NCBI GenBank assembly: GCA_028279345.1 | Contig: JANQNY010000025.1 | Span: forward strand, 17,579-81,578 | DNA: 64,000 nt | From: Geminicoccaceae bacterium | GTDB taxonomy: Bacteria > Pseudomonadota > Alphaproteobacteria > Geminicoccales > Geminicoccaceae | Direction: 5' to 3' | Shown here: in pieces, positions 51,982-60,741 of the stretch | How the letters are laid out: the number at the start of each line of letters is the position of its first letter | Numbering within the stretch: position 1 is the first letter of the stretch | Made by a program: the position numbers and the translations under genes | Notes under the pieces: generated by a model | Database searches by the model: none | Seen by the model: the letters and a program-made list of their open reading frames with translations, nothing else | Told to the model about the DNA's origin: nothing

Positions 51982-53094
51982 TTACTGCATCAACCGCATC
52001 AGGTTCTGCGGCAGCTGGTTGGCTTGGGCGAGCATCGCCGTGGCCGCCTGTGTCATGACCTGGTTCGTAGTGAACTTGGTCATCTCTTCCGCGACATCGA
52101 CGTCGAGGAGCACGGACCGCGCCGCATCGAGGTTCTCGATGGTGGTGGCGAGGTTCTCGTTGACCTTCTCGAGCCGGGCCATCGATGCACCGAGTTCAGC
52201 CCGCTGCGTGTTGACGGTCTCGATCGCCGTGTCGAGGTTGCCGCTGGCTGTCGCCGCATCGTCGATCGTGCCAACGCTGTCACCGTCAATGCCGAGCGTG
52301 ATTGTCGTGGTCTCGGCGATGTCGACGGCCAGGTCGTCGGTGCTAGCCGTCAGGCCGATCTGGAAGACGGCCGCGCCACCCGACACCACGACCTCTTCGT
52401 TTGCCGCGGTCAAGCCGGCGGTGTCGAGGTCGTAGCTGTCGAAGATGACACGCGCGCCCAGACCCTCGAACTCGACCGTGCCAGTGAAGCTCGTGTCGGT
52501 CTCATCGACCTTGATCGTCTGGGCGTTGCCGCTGCCCGTCTCGGTGACGGTCAGGAGGCCCGTCGCATCGGCATAGCCGATCTGGTACGTGCCGGCATTG
52601 TTCGCCTCGAACGAAACCGTCGGGTCGACGTTCACGTTCGCAGCACCGGTGTTGTCGTAGCTCGCGCCTAGCGCACCGCTGACGACCGCTACACCGTTGA
52701 ACTTGGTGGAGCTGCTGATGAAATCGATCTGCGACTTCATCGCCGTGAACTCGGCGTCGATGTAGCTGCGCTCGGTGGCCGACAGCACGTCCGAACGCGC
52801 CTGTGTGGCCAGCGCCTTCATGCGGATCAGCGTGTCGCTGACGCGACCGAGGGCGCCTTCGGCAATCTGTAGGAGCGAAGCGGCCTGGCTGGCATTGGTC
52901 GAGGCCTGCTTGAGCGCCGTGACGTCGGCCTTGAGCTTCGTGCCGACGGCAAGCGAAGCGGCATCGTCGGACGCCTTGACGATGCGCGAGCCCGACGAGA
53001 GCTTGGCGATCGACGAGGACTGCCAGGTGCTGTTGCGGTGGAGGTAGGAGACCGCCGAGTTGGAGGCGGTGTTGGTGGCAAAGGTGCTCGACAT
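51982..53094 (-). CDS. Flagellin (copy 1)
   Basis: Filament subunit of 370 residues. D0/D1 domains are conserved: N-terminal SSIAKLSSGSRIVKASDDAA with the TLR5-type region, and C-terminal ENLATTIENLDAARSVLLD followed by VDVAEEMTKFTTNQVMTQ and LAQANQLPQNLMRLMQ. The central region is acidic and Thr/Gly-rich. It is a close paralogue of the next gene; the DNA is identical over long runs, pointing to recent duplication or conversion. Confidence 0.96.
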   Translation of the reverse strand: MSSTFATNTASNSAVSYLHRNSTWQSSSIAKLSSGSRIVKASDDAASLAVGTKLKADVTALKQASTNASQAASLLQIAEGALGRVSDTLIRMKALATQARSDVLSATERSYIDAEFTAMKSQIDFISSSTKFNGVAVVSGALGASYDNTGAANVNVDPTVSFEANNAGTYQIGYADATGLLTVTETGSGNAQTIKVDETDTSFTGTVEFEGLGARVIFDSYDLDTAGLTAANEEVVVSGGAAVFQIGLTASTDDLAVDIAETTTITLGIDGDSVGTIDDAATASGNLDTAIETVNTQRAELGASMARLEKVNENLATTIENLDAARSVLLDVDVAEEMTKFTTNQVMTQAATAMLAQANQLPQNLMRLMQ

Positions 53095-53298
53095 GATCCG
53101 TTCCTTCTACATGAAGGGTTGAAGCGCCTGCTTGGCGCCGCCGGCAGGCTTGCCGGTTAGGGCGATCATGCCGCCCAGACGTGAAGAAGCCGTAAAGGCC
53201 CCTACGTTTTCTGACTTGCCCCGTCGCTTGCTCCGAAACGCGAAGCGCGCCACGTGGAGAACGCGGCGCGCCGATTTCGGCAGGCTAGAGAGTGGGCG

Positions 53299-54411
53299 CT
53301 ACTGCAAGAGCTTCATGAGGTTCTGCGGCAGCTGGTTGGCCTGGGCGAGCATCGCCGTGGCCGCCTGGGTCATGACCTGGTTCGTAGTGAACTTGGTCAT
53401 CTCTTCCGCGACATCGACGTCGAGCAGGACCGAGCGAGCCGAATCCAGGTTCTCAATGGTGGTGGCGAGGTTCTCGTTGATCTTCTCGAGCCGGGCCATC
53501 GCCGCACCGAGTTCGGCCCGCTCCGTGTTGATGGTCTCGATCGCGATATCGACTTGGCCACTGGCGGTAGCAGCGTCGTCGATGGAACCGACAGTGGTTC
53601 CATCGAGCGAAAGCGTCGTCGCGGTGATCTCGGCAAGGCTGATGGCGAGGTCGTCGGCACCAGCGGCGACGCCCACCTGGAAGATGGCGGCCCCGCCCGT
53701 GACCACGACCTCTTCGTTTGCCGCGGTCAAGCCGGCGGTGTCGAGGTCGTAGCTGTCGAAGATGACACGCGCGCCCAGACCCTCGAACTCGACCGTGCCG
53801 GTGAAGCTCGTGTCGGTCTCGTCCACCTTGACCGTCTGGGCGTTGCCGCTGCCCGTCTCGGTGACGGTGAGGAGGCCCGTCGCATCGGCATAGCCGATCT
53901 GGTAAGTGCCGGCGTTGTTCGCTTCAAACGAAACCGTCGGGTCGACGTTCACGTTCGCAGCGCCGGTGTTGTCATAGGTAGCGCCGAGCGCGCCGCTGAC
54001 GACCGCGACACCGTTGAACTTCGTCGAACTGCTGATGAAGTTGATCTGCGACTTCATCGCCGTGAACTCGGCGTCGATATAGCTGCGCTCGGTCGGCGAC
54101 AGCACGTCCGAACGCGCCTGTGTGGCCAGCGCCTTCATGCGGATGAGCGCGTCGCTAATGCGGCTGGCCGCACCATCCGCGATCTGCAGGAGCGAAGCGG
54201 CTTGGCTGGCATTGGTCGAGGCCTGCTTGAGCGCAGTCACGTCGGCCTTGAGCTTCGTGCCGACGGCAAGCGAAGCGGCATCGTCGGACGCCTTGACGAT
54301 GCGCGAGCCCGACGAGAGCTTGGCGATCGACGACGACTGCCAGGAACTGTTCCGGTGCAAATAAGAGACCGCCGAGTTCGAGGCGGCGTTGGTCGCGAAA
54401 CTGGTAGTCAT
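53299..54411 (-). CDS. Flagellin (copy 2)
   Basis: Tandem paralogue of the preceding flagellin, also 370 residues. The first 235 residues differ at only a few sites; the central segment near residues 240-300 (VGVAAGADDLAISLAEITAT against IGLTASTDDLAVDIAETTTI) and scattered D1 positions diverge. ATG 54411 with AAGGGG upstream starts MTTSFATNAAS. The frame is open upstream but is not conserved with copy 1. The copy has its own upstream region and may be separately expressed. Confidence 0.96.
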   Translation of the reverse strand: MTTSFATNAASNSAVSYLHRNSSWQSSSIAKLSSGSRIVKASDDAASLAVGTKLKADVTALKQASTNASQAASLLQIADGAASRISDALIRMKALATQARSDVLSPTERSYIDAEFTAMKSQINFISSSTKFNGVAVVSGALGATYDNTGAANVNVDPTVSFEANNAGTYQIGYADATGLLTVTETGSGNAQTVKVDETDTSFTGTVEFEGLGARVIFDSYDLDTAGLTAANEEVVVTGGAAIFQVGVAAGADDLAISLAEITATTLSLDGTTVGSIDDAATASGQVDIAIETINTERAELGAAMARLEKINENLATTIENLDSARSVLLDVDVAEEMTKFTTNQVMTQAATAMLAQANQLPQNLMKLLQ

Positions 54412-54649
54412 GTGGCGGCCCCTTCGGATGCGCGCGCCGCCGGGCCAAGTCCAGGGCCGCGGGCACGGTCTGCCATGGGCGCAGCCTGCACCTGTGCATC
54501 TTTCGATAGAGTTAACGCGACACAATATTACCTGAAGTTATCGATGAGTCGCGACCGCCCCGGCGCGCGAGCACATCGGCTTCGCCTAGGCGTGGGCCGA
54601 GCGGCACGGGCGCCCCCCTGCAGACGCGAACGTCGAACTATCCCGGCAC

Positions 54650-55057
54650 ATGCGCGCCGTGTCGCTCCCGTTCCCCCCGGTGCTTCACAGCCCGAAGGAG
54701 GACGTGGCGTTCTTCGCCGAACGCGTGCTGCCGCAGCAATGCGTCATGGTCGCCGAGGAAGGCGACATCGTTGCGGGCTTCGCGGCGTATGAAGGCACTT
54801 GGCTGCTCCGCCTGTATGTCCGACCGCAGGCTCAGAACCGAGGTGTCGGCAGCACACTACTGAGCTGCGCGAGGGTGGAGCGGGCAGAACTGCAGCTTTG
54901 GTGCTTTCAAGCGAATGAAGGCGCACGCCGGTTCCATGCGCGACGCGGCGTTCGGGAAGTGCGCTTAGCCGACGGCGAGAACAATGAGGAGCGGATGCCG
55001 GACGTGCTGCTTCTCTGGCAGCGCGGCTGGGCGACGTCGGACTCGTCTGAGCGCTGA
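54650..55057 (+). CDS. GNAT-family acetyltransferase, apparently N-terminally truncated
   Basis: Acetyl-CoA-binding protein of 135 residues. The acetyl-CoA motif RPQAQNRGVGSTLLSCA (R-x-x-G-x-G/A) and preceding strand LLRLYVRPQ fit the GNAT core, and VLHSPKEDVAFFAERVLPQ is a helix usually found after about 40 more N-terminal residues. In the same frame upstream a TAG at 54587-54589 blocks extension. It could be functional with a short N-terminus or a gene that has lost its start. It lies alone on the plus strand between minus-strand flagellar genes. Confidence 0.7.
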   Translation: MRAVSLPFPPVLHSPKEDVAFFAERVLPQQCVMVAEEGDIVAGFAAYEGTWLLRLYVRPQAQNRGVGSTLLSCARVERAELQLWCFQANEGARRFHARRGVREVRLADGENNEERMPDVLLLWQRGWATSDSSER

Positions 55058-55133
55058 GGCTAGTTGCCGCGTGCTGCGAACGTTGAGCCAAGCCGGTGCT
55101 CACAAGGTGCCACGAGCGACGTATTCCAGCGCC

Positions 55134-55889
55134 TCAGCCGCCGAGCGGCGGGCCGATCGAAGCATAGCTCTCCACGAGCGAGCCGACGACGAGATACCAG
55201 CCATCGACCAGCACAAAGAAGATGAGCTTGAAGGGCAAGGCGATCATCACGGGCGGCAGCATCATCATGCCCATCGACATGAGGATCGAGGCCACCACCA
55301 TGTCGATGATCAAGAACGGCAGGTAGATCAGAAACCCGATCTCGAAGGCGCGCCTCAGCTCGCTGATCATAAAAGCGGGAATGAGAACGCGGAACGGGAT
55401 TGCCGCCGGATCGTCGCTGAGCTCGACGTCGGCCATGTCGACGAACAGGATCAGGTCCTTCTCGCGCACATGCTCGAGCATGAAGGCGTGGACCGGCGCT
55501 GCAGCCAGCCGGAGCCCCTCCATCTCGCCAACCTCCTCGTCGAGGAGCGGCCGAATGCCTTGCTCGTAGGATTGCTCGAAGACGGGCGCCATCACGAACA
55601 AAGTCAGGAACAGAGCCAGGCTCACCAAGACGGTGTTGGGCGGCGTCGTCTGCAAGCCGAGCGCCGTCCTCAAGAACGCCAGCACGACGACGATGCGGGT
55701 AAAGGACGTGACCATCACCAGAATGCCGGGCGCCACGCTCAGCACGGTCACCAGCAGCATCAGCTGGAAGATGCGCGCCGTGACGCTGCCGCCGTCGCCG
55801 CCTAGATCGAGGCTGAGCGTCTGCGCGGCCGTTGGACCAGCGATCATGCAAGCGGCGAGCGCAGCGACGAGGAGAAAGAGCCACCTCAC
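55134..55889 (-). CDS. fliP: Flagellar biosynthesis protein FliP
   Basis: Core gate protein of the type III flagellar export apparatus, 251 residues. A signal-like N-terminus is followed by VTSFTRIVVVLAFLRTALGLQ, TPPNTVLVSLALFLT and FLIIDMVVASILMSMGMMML, which are diagnostic of FliP. GTG start overlaps the fliO stop (GTGA). The export partners fliQ, fliR and flhB are not in the window. Confidence 0.96.
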   Translation of the reverse strand: MRWLFLLVAALAACMIAGPTAAQTLSLDLGGDGGSVTARIFQLMLLVTVLSVAPGILVMVTSFTRIVVVLAFLRTALGLQTTPPNTVLVSLALFLTLFVMAPVFEQSYEQGIRPLLDEEVGEMEGLRLAAAPVHAFMLEHVREKDLILFVDMADVELSDDPAAIPFRVLIPAFMISELRRAFEIGFLIYLPFLIIDMVVASILMSMGMMMLPPVMIALPFKLIFFVLVDGWYLVVGSLVESYASIGPPLGG

Positions 55890-56164
55890 GAAGCAGGCTC
55901 CGGCTGCGCGCGGCGGTGATCGACGACGAGTGGCGCCGAAGGGCCCAGCAGCAGCAGATGTTCGCCGTCTCCATCGCGAACACGGACCAAGCGATGGCGC
56001 GCGTCGAGCGCCAGGCTCTCAACCATGACGAGTTGGGGCATTGCCGTGCTGAGCCCGCGGCCTCGCCATTGCCGCAGGATCAACGCGGCGCAGGCGAGCA
56101 GCGCCAGCACAATCGCAAGTGCGCCGAAGGCCTCGATCAGGCGCCCCGGCTCCAAAACACTCAT
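55886..56164 (-). CDS. fliO: Flagellar protein FliO
   Basis: Small membrane scaffold of 92 residues needed for FliP assembly. One helix (FGALAIVLALLACAALIL) precedes a cytoplasmic FliO/ZK domain (LVMVESLALDARHRLVRV, GEHLLLLGPSAPLVV). Its ATG overlaps the upstream gene's stop and its stop overlaps fliP. Assignment fits both sequence and order. Confidence 0.88.
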   Translation of the reverse strand: MSVLEPGRLIEAFGALAIVLALLACAALILRQWRGRGLSTAMPQLVMVESLALDARHRLVRVRDGDGEHLLLLGPSAPLVVDHRRAQPEPAS

Positions 56165-56490
56165 GACGGCCGCCCGACTGTGTGGCGTTCGGCCTCGCCA
56201 TAGGCTCGCCGCGCCAAGCGGCGCTGTGCGGCGTCCTGTATAGCGTCGGCTGTGCGGGCGTGGCTCGCGCGGACCCTAGCGTGAAAGGTCTCGACGGCGT
56301 CGAGGACATCGACCAAGGCGCGCCTAGCGTCGATCTCAGGCCGCTGTCGAGCGTAGGCGAGAAGCTCATCGAGCCGATCAGCGAGCCGCGCCAGGTCAGG
56401 AGCGCCGTCGGCCTCCAGTGCCTCGGCGTCGCGGCGCAGGGCCGCGACCAACGTGCAGGTGAGGGTGTCGAGGGTGGGCGTCTCGCTCAT
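56161..56490 (-). CDS. Unknown helical protein at the head of the fliO-fliP operon
   Basis: Acidic, leucine-rich protein of 109 residues, predicted all-helical (LARLADRLDELLAYARQRPE, RRALVDVLDAVETFHARVRA) with no membrane segment. No family was recognised. The size, helical character and position suggest a flagellar export chaperone such as FlgN, but this is inference. The stop overlaps fliO. A CtrA-like box lies about 70 nt upstream of the start. Confidence 0.65.
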   Translation of the reverse strand: MSETPTLDTLTCTLVAALRRDAEALEADGAPDLARLADRLDELLAYARQRPEIDARRALVDVLDAVETFHARVRASHARTADAIQDAAQRRLARRAYGEAERHTVGRPS

Positions 56491-56560
56491 GCAACGCGTC
56501 CCGTCGGGCCGGCGACCATAGCGGTACCGGTGCTGTCGAGAACGTTGTCGCCGAACGTGG

Positions 56561-56575
56561 TTAATGCCGGCTTAG
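56561..56575. promoter_or_regulatory. CtrA-like box TTAA-N7-TTAG upstream of the fliOP operon
   Basis: TTAA (56561-56564), TGCCGGC, TTAG (56572-56575) matches the CtrA consensus TTAA-N7-TTAA with one change. It sits about 71 nt upstream of the first codon of the minus-strand fliO-fliP operon, a plausible promoter distance. A matching box precedes fliF. Confidence 0.5.
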
Positions 56576-56601
56576 CATGCGGCAGAAGCTGCCGGAGTGG
56601 C

Positions 56602-57183
56602 TCAGGCGACCAGGTCGGTCTTGCCACCTCCGCCAAACTCGCTGCGCGCCTCGACCTCGGCAAGGAGCCGATCGCTCGCACCGACGAGCGGCAGCATGAG
56701 GCCTGCGGTGGCGGGCGCCGGCGGCTCGAGCGTTGGTGCTGCTGGCGACCCGGACGACGTCGTCATCGAGGTTTTGGCCACCACAGCGCTCGGCAACGCG
56801 TTGATCGGCGCCGCAGCCGGCTCAGCGTACGCGGCCGCCGCCGCCTGATAGGCCTGCTGCGGAACGGCTGGTGCATCTTCGCCTGTCACTGAAGCCCAGG
56901 CGTATTCGAGCACATCCTTGCCCGTTCCCGCCTCGAAACCGGCGTTGACGGTGGCAGCGGCGAGGCCAACCGCACCGCCTGCCAGAAAGCCGCCGAGCAT
57001 TCTCGGCACCATGCCGATCTCGTCGCCCGAGAGGTTCCTGTAGATCGTGCCGACGACAGGGATGTGGTGGAGCGGATTGACGATGTCGACCAGGTCGTCG
57101 AAGCCAAACCCGTCCGAACCCCAGACACTCTGGACCGGATAAGTCGGAGCGGGTGCATTGGTTTGGGTGGGTTGAACGCTCAT
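56602..57183 (-). CDS. Conserved hypothetical protein in the flagellar cluster
   Basis: A 193-residue protein of unknown function. The N-terminal part DLVDIVNPLHHIPVVGTIYR and SGDEIGMVPRMLGGFLAGGA forms a recognisable conserved block with a hydrophobic Gly-rich helix, followed by a low-complexity Ala/Pro-rich tail ending GGGGKTDLVA. Similar N-terminal blocks occur in alphaproteobacterial proteins near motility genes. No catalytic motif is visible. It may be a small membrane-associated flagellar factor. Confidence 0.7.
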   Translation of the reverse strand: MSVQPTQTNAPAPTYPVQSVWGSDGFGFDDLVDIVNPLHHIPVVGTIYRNLSGDEIGMVPRMLGGFLAGGAVGLAAATVNAGFEAGTGKDVLEYAWASVTGEDAPAVPQQAYQAAAAAYAEPAAAPINALPSAVVAKTSMTTSSGSPAAPTLEPPAPATAGLMLPLVGASDRLLAEVEARSEFGGGGKTDLVA

Positions 57184-57257
57184 GTTGCTGCTCGTGGCTG
57201 TGGCGCCAGCAGCAACGCAACAACCGGGCCAACACGCTCGGCTAGGGAGCAGCGCCG

Positions 57258-58064
57258 ATGCGTTTCACAGATGAGGAACTCGAGCGGTACGGGCGGCAGA
57301 TCGTGCTGCCGGAGATCGGCGGCTTTGGCCAGGAGCAGTTGCGCGCGGCCTCGGTCATGCTGGTGGGCGCCGGCGGCCTCGGTGCGCCGGTAGCACTCTA
57401 TCTGGTTGCCGCAGGCATCGGCCGCCTGGTCCTCGTCGACGACGACGACGTCGCCCTCGGCAATCTCCAAAGACAGGTGCTCTACGCCGCCGACGATGTC
57501 GGTACCGCGAAGGTCGAGACGGCGCGACGGCGCCTCGGCGCACTGAACCCGCTGGTTCAGATCGACGCCCTGCGCGAACGGGTGACGCCTGCCAACGCGC
57601 AAGCCCTCGCGGCAAGCGTTGACCTTGTGCTCGACGGGACCGACAGCTTCGCGACCCGCGCCGCGGTGGCTGCTGCCTCGGCAGCCGCGCACAGACCCTT
57701 GATCAGCGGCTCGGTGCAGGGGTTCGAAGGCCAGCTCACCACCTTCGCACCATCGCTGCGGGCGGGTACACCGTGCTTTCGCTGCCTCTTTGCGGACGAG
57801 CCGGCAGGGGACGCACTACCGACCTGCGCGCTCGGCGGCATCCTCGGCCCAGTCGCGGGCCAGGTCGGCGCGATGATGGCAGGCGAAGCGATCAAGTGGA
57901 TCCTCGGCTTCGACGATGACCTCGTTGGCAGGCTTCTCCTGATCGATGGACGAGCTGCCACGATCGACCACATCTCCGTGCGACGGCGGGCACACTGTGA
58001 CGGCGGATGCGCACCGGCAGACTCGGCAGCATCGACAGCGACGCTTGCACCTCATCCTAGCTAG
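57258..58064 (+). CDS. ThiF/MoeB/HesA-family adenylyltransferase
   Basis: E1-like enzyme of 268 residues that adenylates the C-terminus of a ubiquitin-like sulfur carrier such as ThiS or MoaD. The nucleotide site is VMLVGAGGLGAPVALYLVAA, with RYGRQIVLPEIG before it and DGTDSF further on. The zinc site is CFRC plus CDGGC at the C-terminus. The partner carrier gene is not adjacent, so thiamine, molybdopterin or another pathway cannot be chosen. Confidence 0.9.
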   Translation: MRFTDEELERYGRQIVLPEIGGFGQEQLRAASVMLVGAGGLGAPVALYLVAAGIGRLVLVDDDDVALGNLQRQVLYAADDVGTAKVETARRRLGALNPLVQIDALRERVTPANAQALAASVDLVLDGTDSFATRAAVAAASAAAHRPLISGSVQGFEGQLTTFAPSLRAGTPCFRCLFADEPAGDALPTCALGGILGPVAGQVGAMMAGEAIKWILGFDDDLVGRLLLIDGRAATIDHISVRRRAHCDGGCAPADSAASTATLAPHPS

Positions 58065-58132
58065 CATTAAGGGAGGCCCGGGTTTCCCGACCGGCGTTGT
58101 CCGGCCGGTCGCTCGTCAGGGGGTTAAGTAAC

Positions 58133-58549
58133 GTGGCGGAAGTGGACGGGGAGCGCTTTCAGCCGCTCAACAATGAAGACTATATGAGCGAACGACAACT
58201 CGCGTACTTCAAGCGCAAGTTGCTCGATTGGCGCGACGAGATCCTGCGCGTCTCTGGGCTGACACTGCAACAGCTCAAGGACGAAGACACGCGCGTGGCC
58301 GACACCAGTGACTGGGCGTCGGCGGAGATGCAACGGCACTATCACCTGCGAACCCGTGACCGCGAGCGCAAGCTGTTGGTCAAGATCGAGCAGGCGCTCA
58401 GGCGCATCGAGGACGGCGAGTACGGCTTCTGCGAGGAGACGGGCGAACCGATCGGTTTCGAACGGCTCGATGCTCGGCCGATCGCCACGCTCTGCATCGA
58501 AGCCCAGGAGCGACACGAGCGTCGCGAGAAGGTCTACCGCGAGGTCTGA
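58133..58549 (+). CDS. DksA-family RNA polymerase-binding regulator with degenerate zinc finger
   Basis: Coiled-coil secondary-channel regulator of 138 residues. The coiled coil (YFKRKLLDWRDEILRVSGLT) with the acidic tip DTSDWAS and the C-terminal globule IEDGEYGFCEETGEPIGFER followed by PIATLCIEAQERHERR are clear. Classical DksA has four cysteines; here only one Cys remains on each side (CEET and LCIEA). Such cysteine-poor DksA proteins exist in alphaproteobacteria. The GTG at 58133 has AGGGGG upstream. Located just before the fliK operon. Confidence 0.9.
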   Translation: MAEVDGERFQPLNNEDYMSERQLAYFKRKLLDWRDEILRVSGLTLQQLKDEDTRVADTSDWASAEMQRHYHLRTRDRERKLLVKIEQALRRIEDGEYGFCEETGEPIGFERLDARPIATLCIEAQERHERREKVYREV

Positions 58550-58674
58550 CCGGCAGATCCTGCCGCTCGCGCTCGGCAAGGACTGCCGCTTGGGGCGCAG
58601 CCGTCGCCCGGGTGCCGGCGCCGGAGTGCTGAGCTAGCCTCGCTTGGCACGGTCCTTGGTTGCATCGGATCGCC

Positions 58675-60039
58675 ATGCAAGCGATTCCGATGCTCGCGAC
58701 GCGACCGCCCAACCCTGCCGCCGATCCCGCTTCGGTCGGTGACGCGATGTCGTTCGCCGGCTTCATCCCCGGCCCAGCAGCAGCGACCGCCGATTTCGCA
58801 AAGGCGCCGACGGTGTCTCGCGGGCTTCTGGAGAGCGTTGCCGGCGAAGCGGTTGAGCGCCAGCGTCCCATCGACCTGGTGGAGCCGTCCGCGCTCGCGA
58901 CCGTGCCTATCGCCGCCGGCACGCCACCTTTGCCGGCCGCAGACGCGCCTCTCGCCCCACTCGTCGGCATAGCTGAGGCGGTCGCGCCGACGGCCGACGA
59001 CGTGAAGCCTGTGCCAGATGCGTTGACGCCGACCGCAGAACCGCCCCCCGTTACGAATGCCGCCGCCTCGGCGCCCGCATCCGCGGGCGCGCCATCGCCG
59101 CAGCCGCCGCCCGCCAGCCAGCCGGTCGTCACCCAGCCGGTCGCCACCCAGCCGGTCACCGCGCCGACGGCATCGCTTTCGAGCCTGGCCGGTGCTCCCG
59201 CAGCAGAGGCGGCGGACACCGCGACCAAGGCTTCGATCGGTGCAGTCCAGAACGCGACGACATCGGTGGTTCTACCGGCGGCAGCAGTATCGGTGCCGGC
59301 CGCAGGTTACGCGAAGACGGCTCAGGGACCGCGACCGCGCCCAAGCGCATCACCGGCCCCGGCTCTCGAGCGGCCGACGGCACCCCTTGCCGCCGAGCCC
59401 ACTGTCGATCGATCACGCCGGGCGACCACCCCGCTAGCCGAGCCGACGTCGGCCCGGCCGGCGTCAAGTGAGCCCAGTCTGGGTCAGGGCGTCGGCACCA
59501 GCCTCCCGGCCGACGATGCGTCGCCGATGCGAACGGCAGAGAACTGGTTGGAAGTGCACGAGCCGCGGCGGCCGGGCGAGCCGGCGATGCTGCCCTCGGC
59601 ACGCGCGGCGGCTGCGGACGCGAGCGCACGGGTCGAAGATGTCGCGTTGCATGTCGCGAAGGCGGCGAAGGCCGGACAGAGCGAGCTGCAGCTGCGCCTG
59701 CACCCGGCCGAGCTCGGCCGCGTCGACATACGCCTCAGCTTCGACGGTGACACGGCTGTGCGCGTCCAGATTATCGCCGAGGAGGGTCGCGCGATCGAGC
59801 TTCTGCAGCGGCACGGCCACGAGCTCGAGCGCGCGCTGCAGCAGAGCGGCTTGGAGCTCGCGCGCGACGGCATCCGTTACGACGTCGGCCGCGACCCGCA
59901 ACGGCACGCAGCCGACCGCGACGCTGCCGGCATGCTCGCTACGCAAGACGCGGCAAATGACGACGCTGCGGTCGGCAGCGACGACCCACCCGAGGCCAGC
60001 GGCCTCGATCACGCCCGCATCCTCGACCTTCATGCCTGA
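58675..60039 (+). CDS. fliK: Flagellar hook-length control protein FliK
   Basis: Export-switch and molecular ruler protein of about 454 residues. The long N-terminal part is Ala/Pro/Thr-rich and disordered (VTQPVATQPVTAPTASLSSL). The C-terminal Flg_hook domain is clear: LQLRLHPAELGRVDIRLSFD and VQIIAEEGRAIELLQRHGHE followed by LERALQQSGLEL. The ATG at 58675 is likely; a TTG five codons earlier is open. flgD follows after 15 nt. Confidence 0.88.
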   Translation: MQAIPMLATRPPNPAADPASVGDAMSFAGFIPGPAAATADFAKAPTVSRGLLESVAGEAVERQRPIDLVEPSALATVPIAAGTPPLPAADAPLAPLVGIAEAVAPTADDVKPVPDALTPTAEPPPVTNAAASAPASAGAPSPQPPPASQPVVTQPVATQPVTAPTASLSSLAGAPAAEAADTATKASIGAVQNATTSVVLPAAAVSVPAAGYAKTAQGPRPRPSASPAPALERPTAPLAAEPTVDRSRRATTPLAEPTSARPASSEPSLGQGVGTSLPADDASPMRTAENWLEVHEPRRPGEPAMLPSARAAAADASARVEDVALHVAKAAKAGQSELQLRLHPAELGRVDIRLSFDGDTAVRVQIIAEEGRAIELLQRHGHELERALQQSGLELARDGIRYDVGRDPQRHAADRDAAGMLATQDAANDDAAVGSDDPPEASGLDHARILDLHA

Positions 60040-60054
60040 TCGGAGCCGAGCGCG

Positions 60055-60741
60055 ATGACCACCTCACCAGTGACCCAGACGCCTGCGCCGACAGCCGGTA
60101 CGGCCGGGTCCATCGCCGGCGATTTCGACGCCTTCTTGAAGCTCTTGACCACCCAGCTGGCGAACCAGGACCCGCTGTCGCCGATGGACTCGAACCAGTT
60201 CACTGAACAGCTGGTGCAGTTCGCGGGCGTCGAACAGGCCGTCAACACCAACACCAAGCTGGACCAGCTCGTGTCACTGCTCGACATGACGCGCCTGAGC
60301 ACCGGCGCGCAGTATCTCGGCCGCGAGGTCGTCGCCGACGGACGCACCATGAGCCTGGGCAAGACCGGTGCAACCAGCTTCACGATGCACGTCGGGGAGC
60401 AGCCCGCACAGGTCCTCGTCCGGGTGCTCGACGACGCGCAACGGCAGATCGCCACGTTCGAGGCGCAATCGCTGGTGGGCACCCAGGAAGTGGTCTGGAA
60501 CGGTCGCGGCGACGATGGCCTGCGCGCTCCTGCCGGTACCTATCGGGTCGAGGTCGCGGCCGTCGACGCCGCGGGCAGACCGCTCGAGGTGGCGACCGGC
60601 TTCATCGGCACGGTTAGTGCGGTCGAGAGCGACGGCCAGACCCTGCATCTTCAAGTCGGCGACCGTCGCGTCGCCATCGACGACATCGAGGCCGTCCGGG
60701 TGCCGGCGGCTCCTAACCCTGATGAAGGAGTAGCGTCATGA
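60055..60741 (+). CDS. flgD: Flagellar hook assembly protein FlgD
   Basis: Hook scaffold protein of 228 residues. FLKLLTTQLANQDPLSPMDS with FTEQLVQFAGVEQAV is the FlgD N-terminal signature; the C-terminal FlgD Ig-like and Tudor-like parts (VVWNGRGDDGLRAPAGTYRV, DIEAVRVP) are visible. The stop overlaps the flgE start (ATGA). Confidence 0.93.
   Translation: MTTSPVTQTPAPTAGTAGSIAGDFDAFLKLLTTQLANQDPLSPMDSNQFTEQLVQFAGVEQAVNTNTKLDQLVSLLDMTRLSTGAQYLGREVVADGRTMSLGKTGATSFTMHVGEQPAQVLVRVLDDAQRQIATFEAQSLVGTQEVVWNGRGDDGLRAPAGTYRVEVAAVDAAGRPLEVATGFIGTVSAVESDGQTLHLQVGDRRVAIDDIEAVRVPAAPNPDEGVAS

Noticed and set aside
53141..53156. CCGGCA/TGCCGG hairpin upstream of flagellin copy 1, as a FlbT-type leader element
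   Set aside because: The perfect 6-bp stem is real, but it is absent from the second flagellin leader and nothing else supports a regulatory role.
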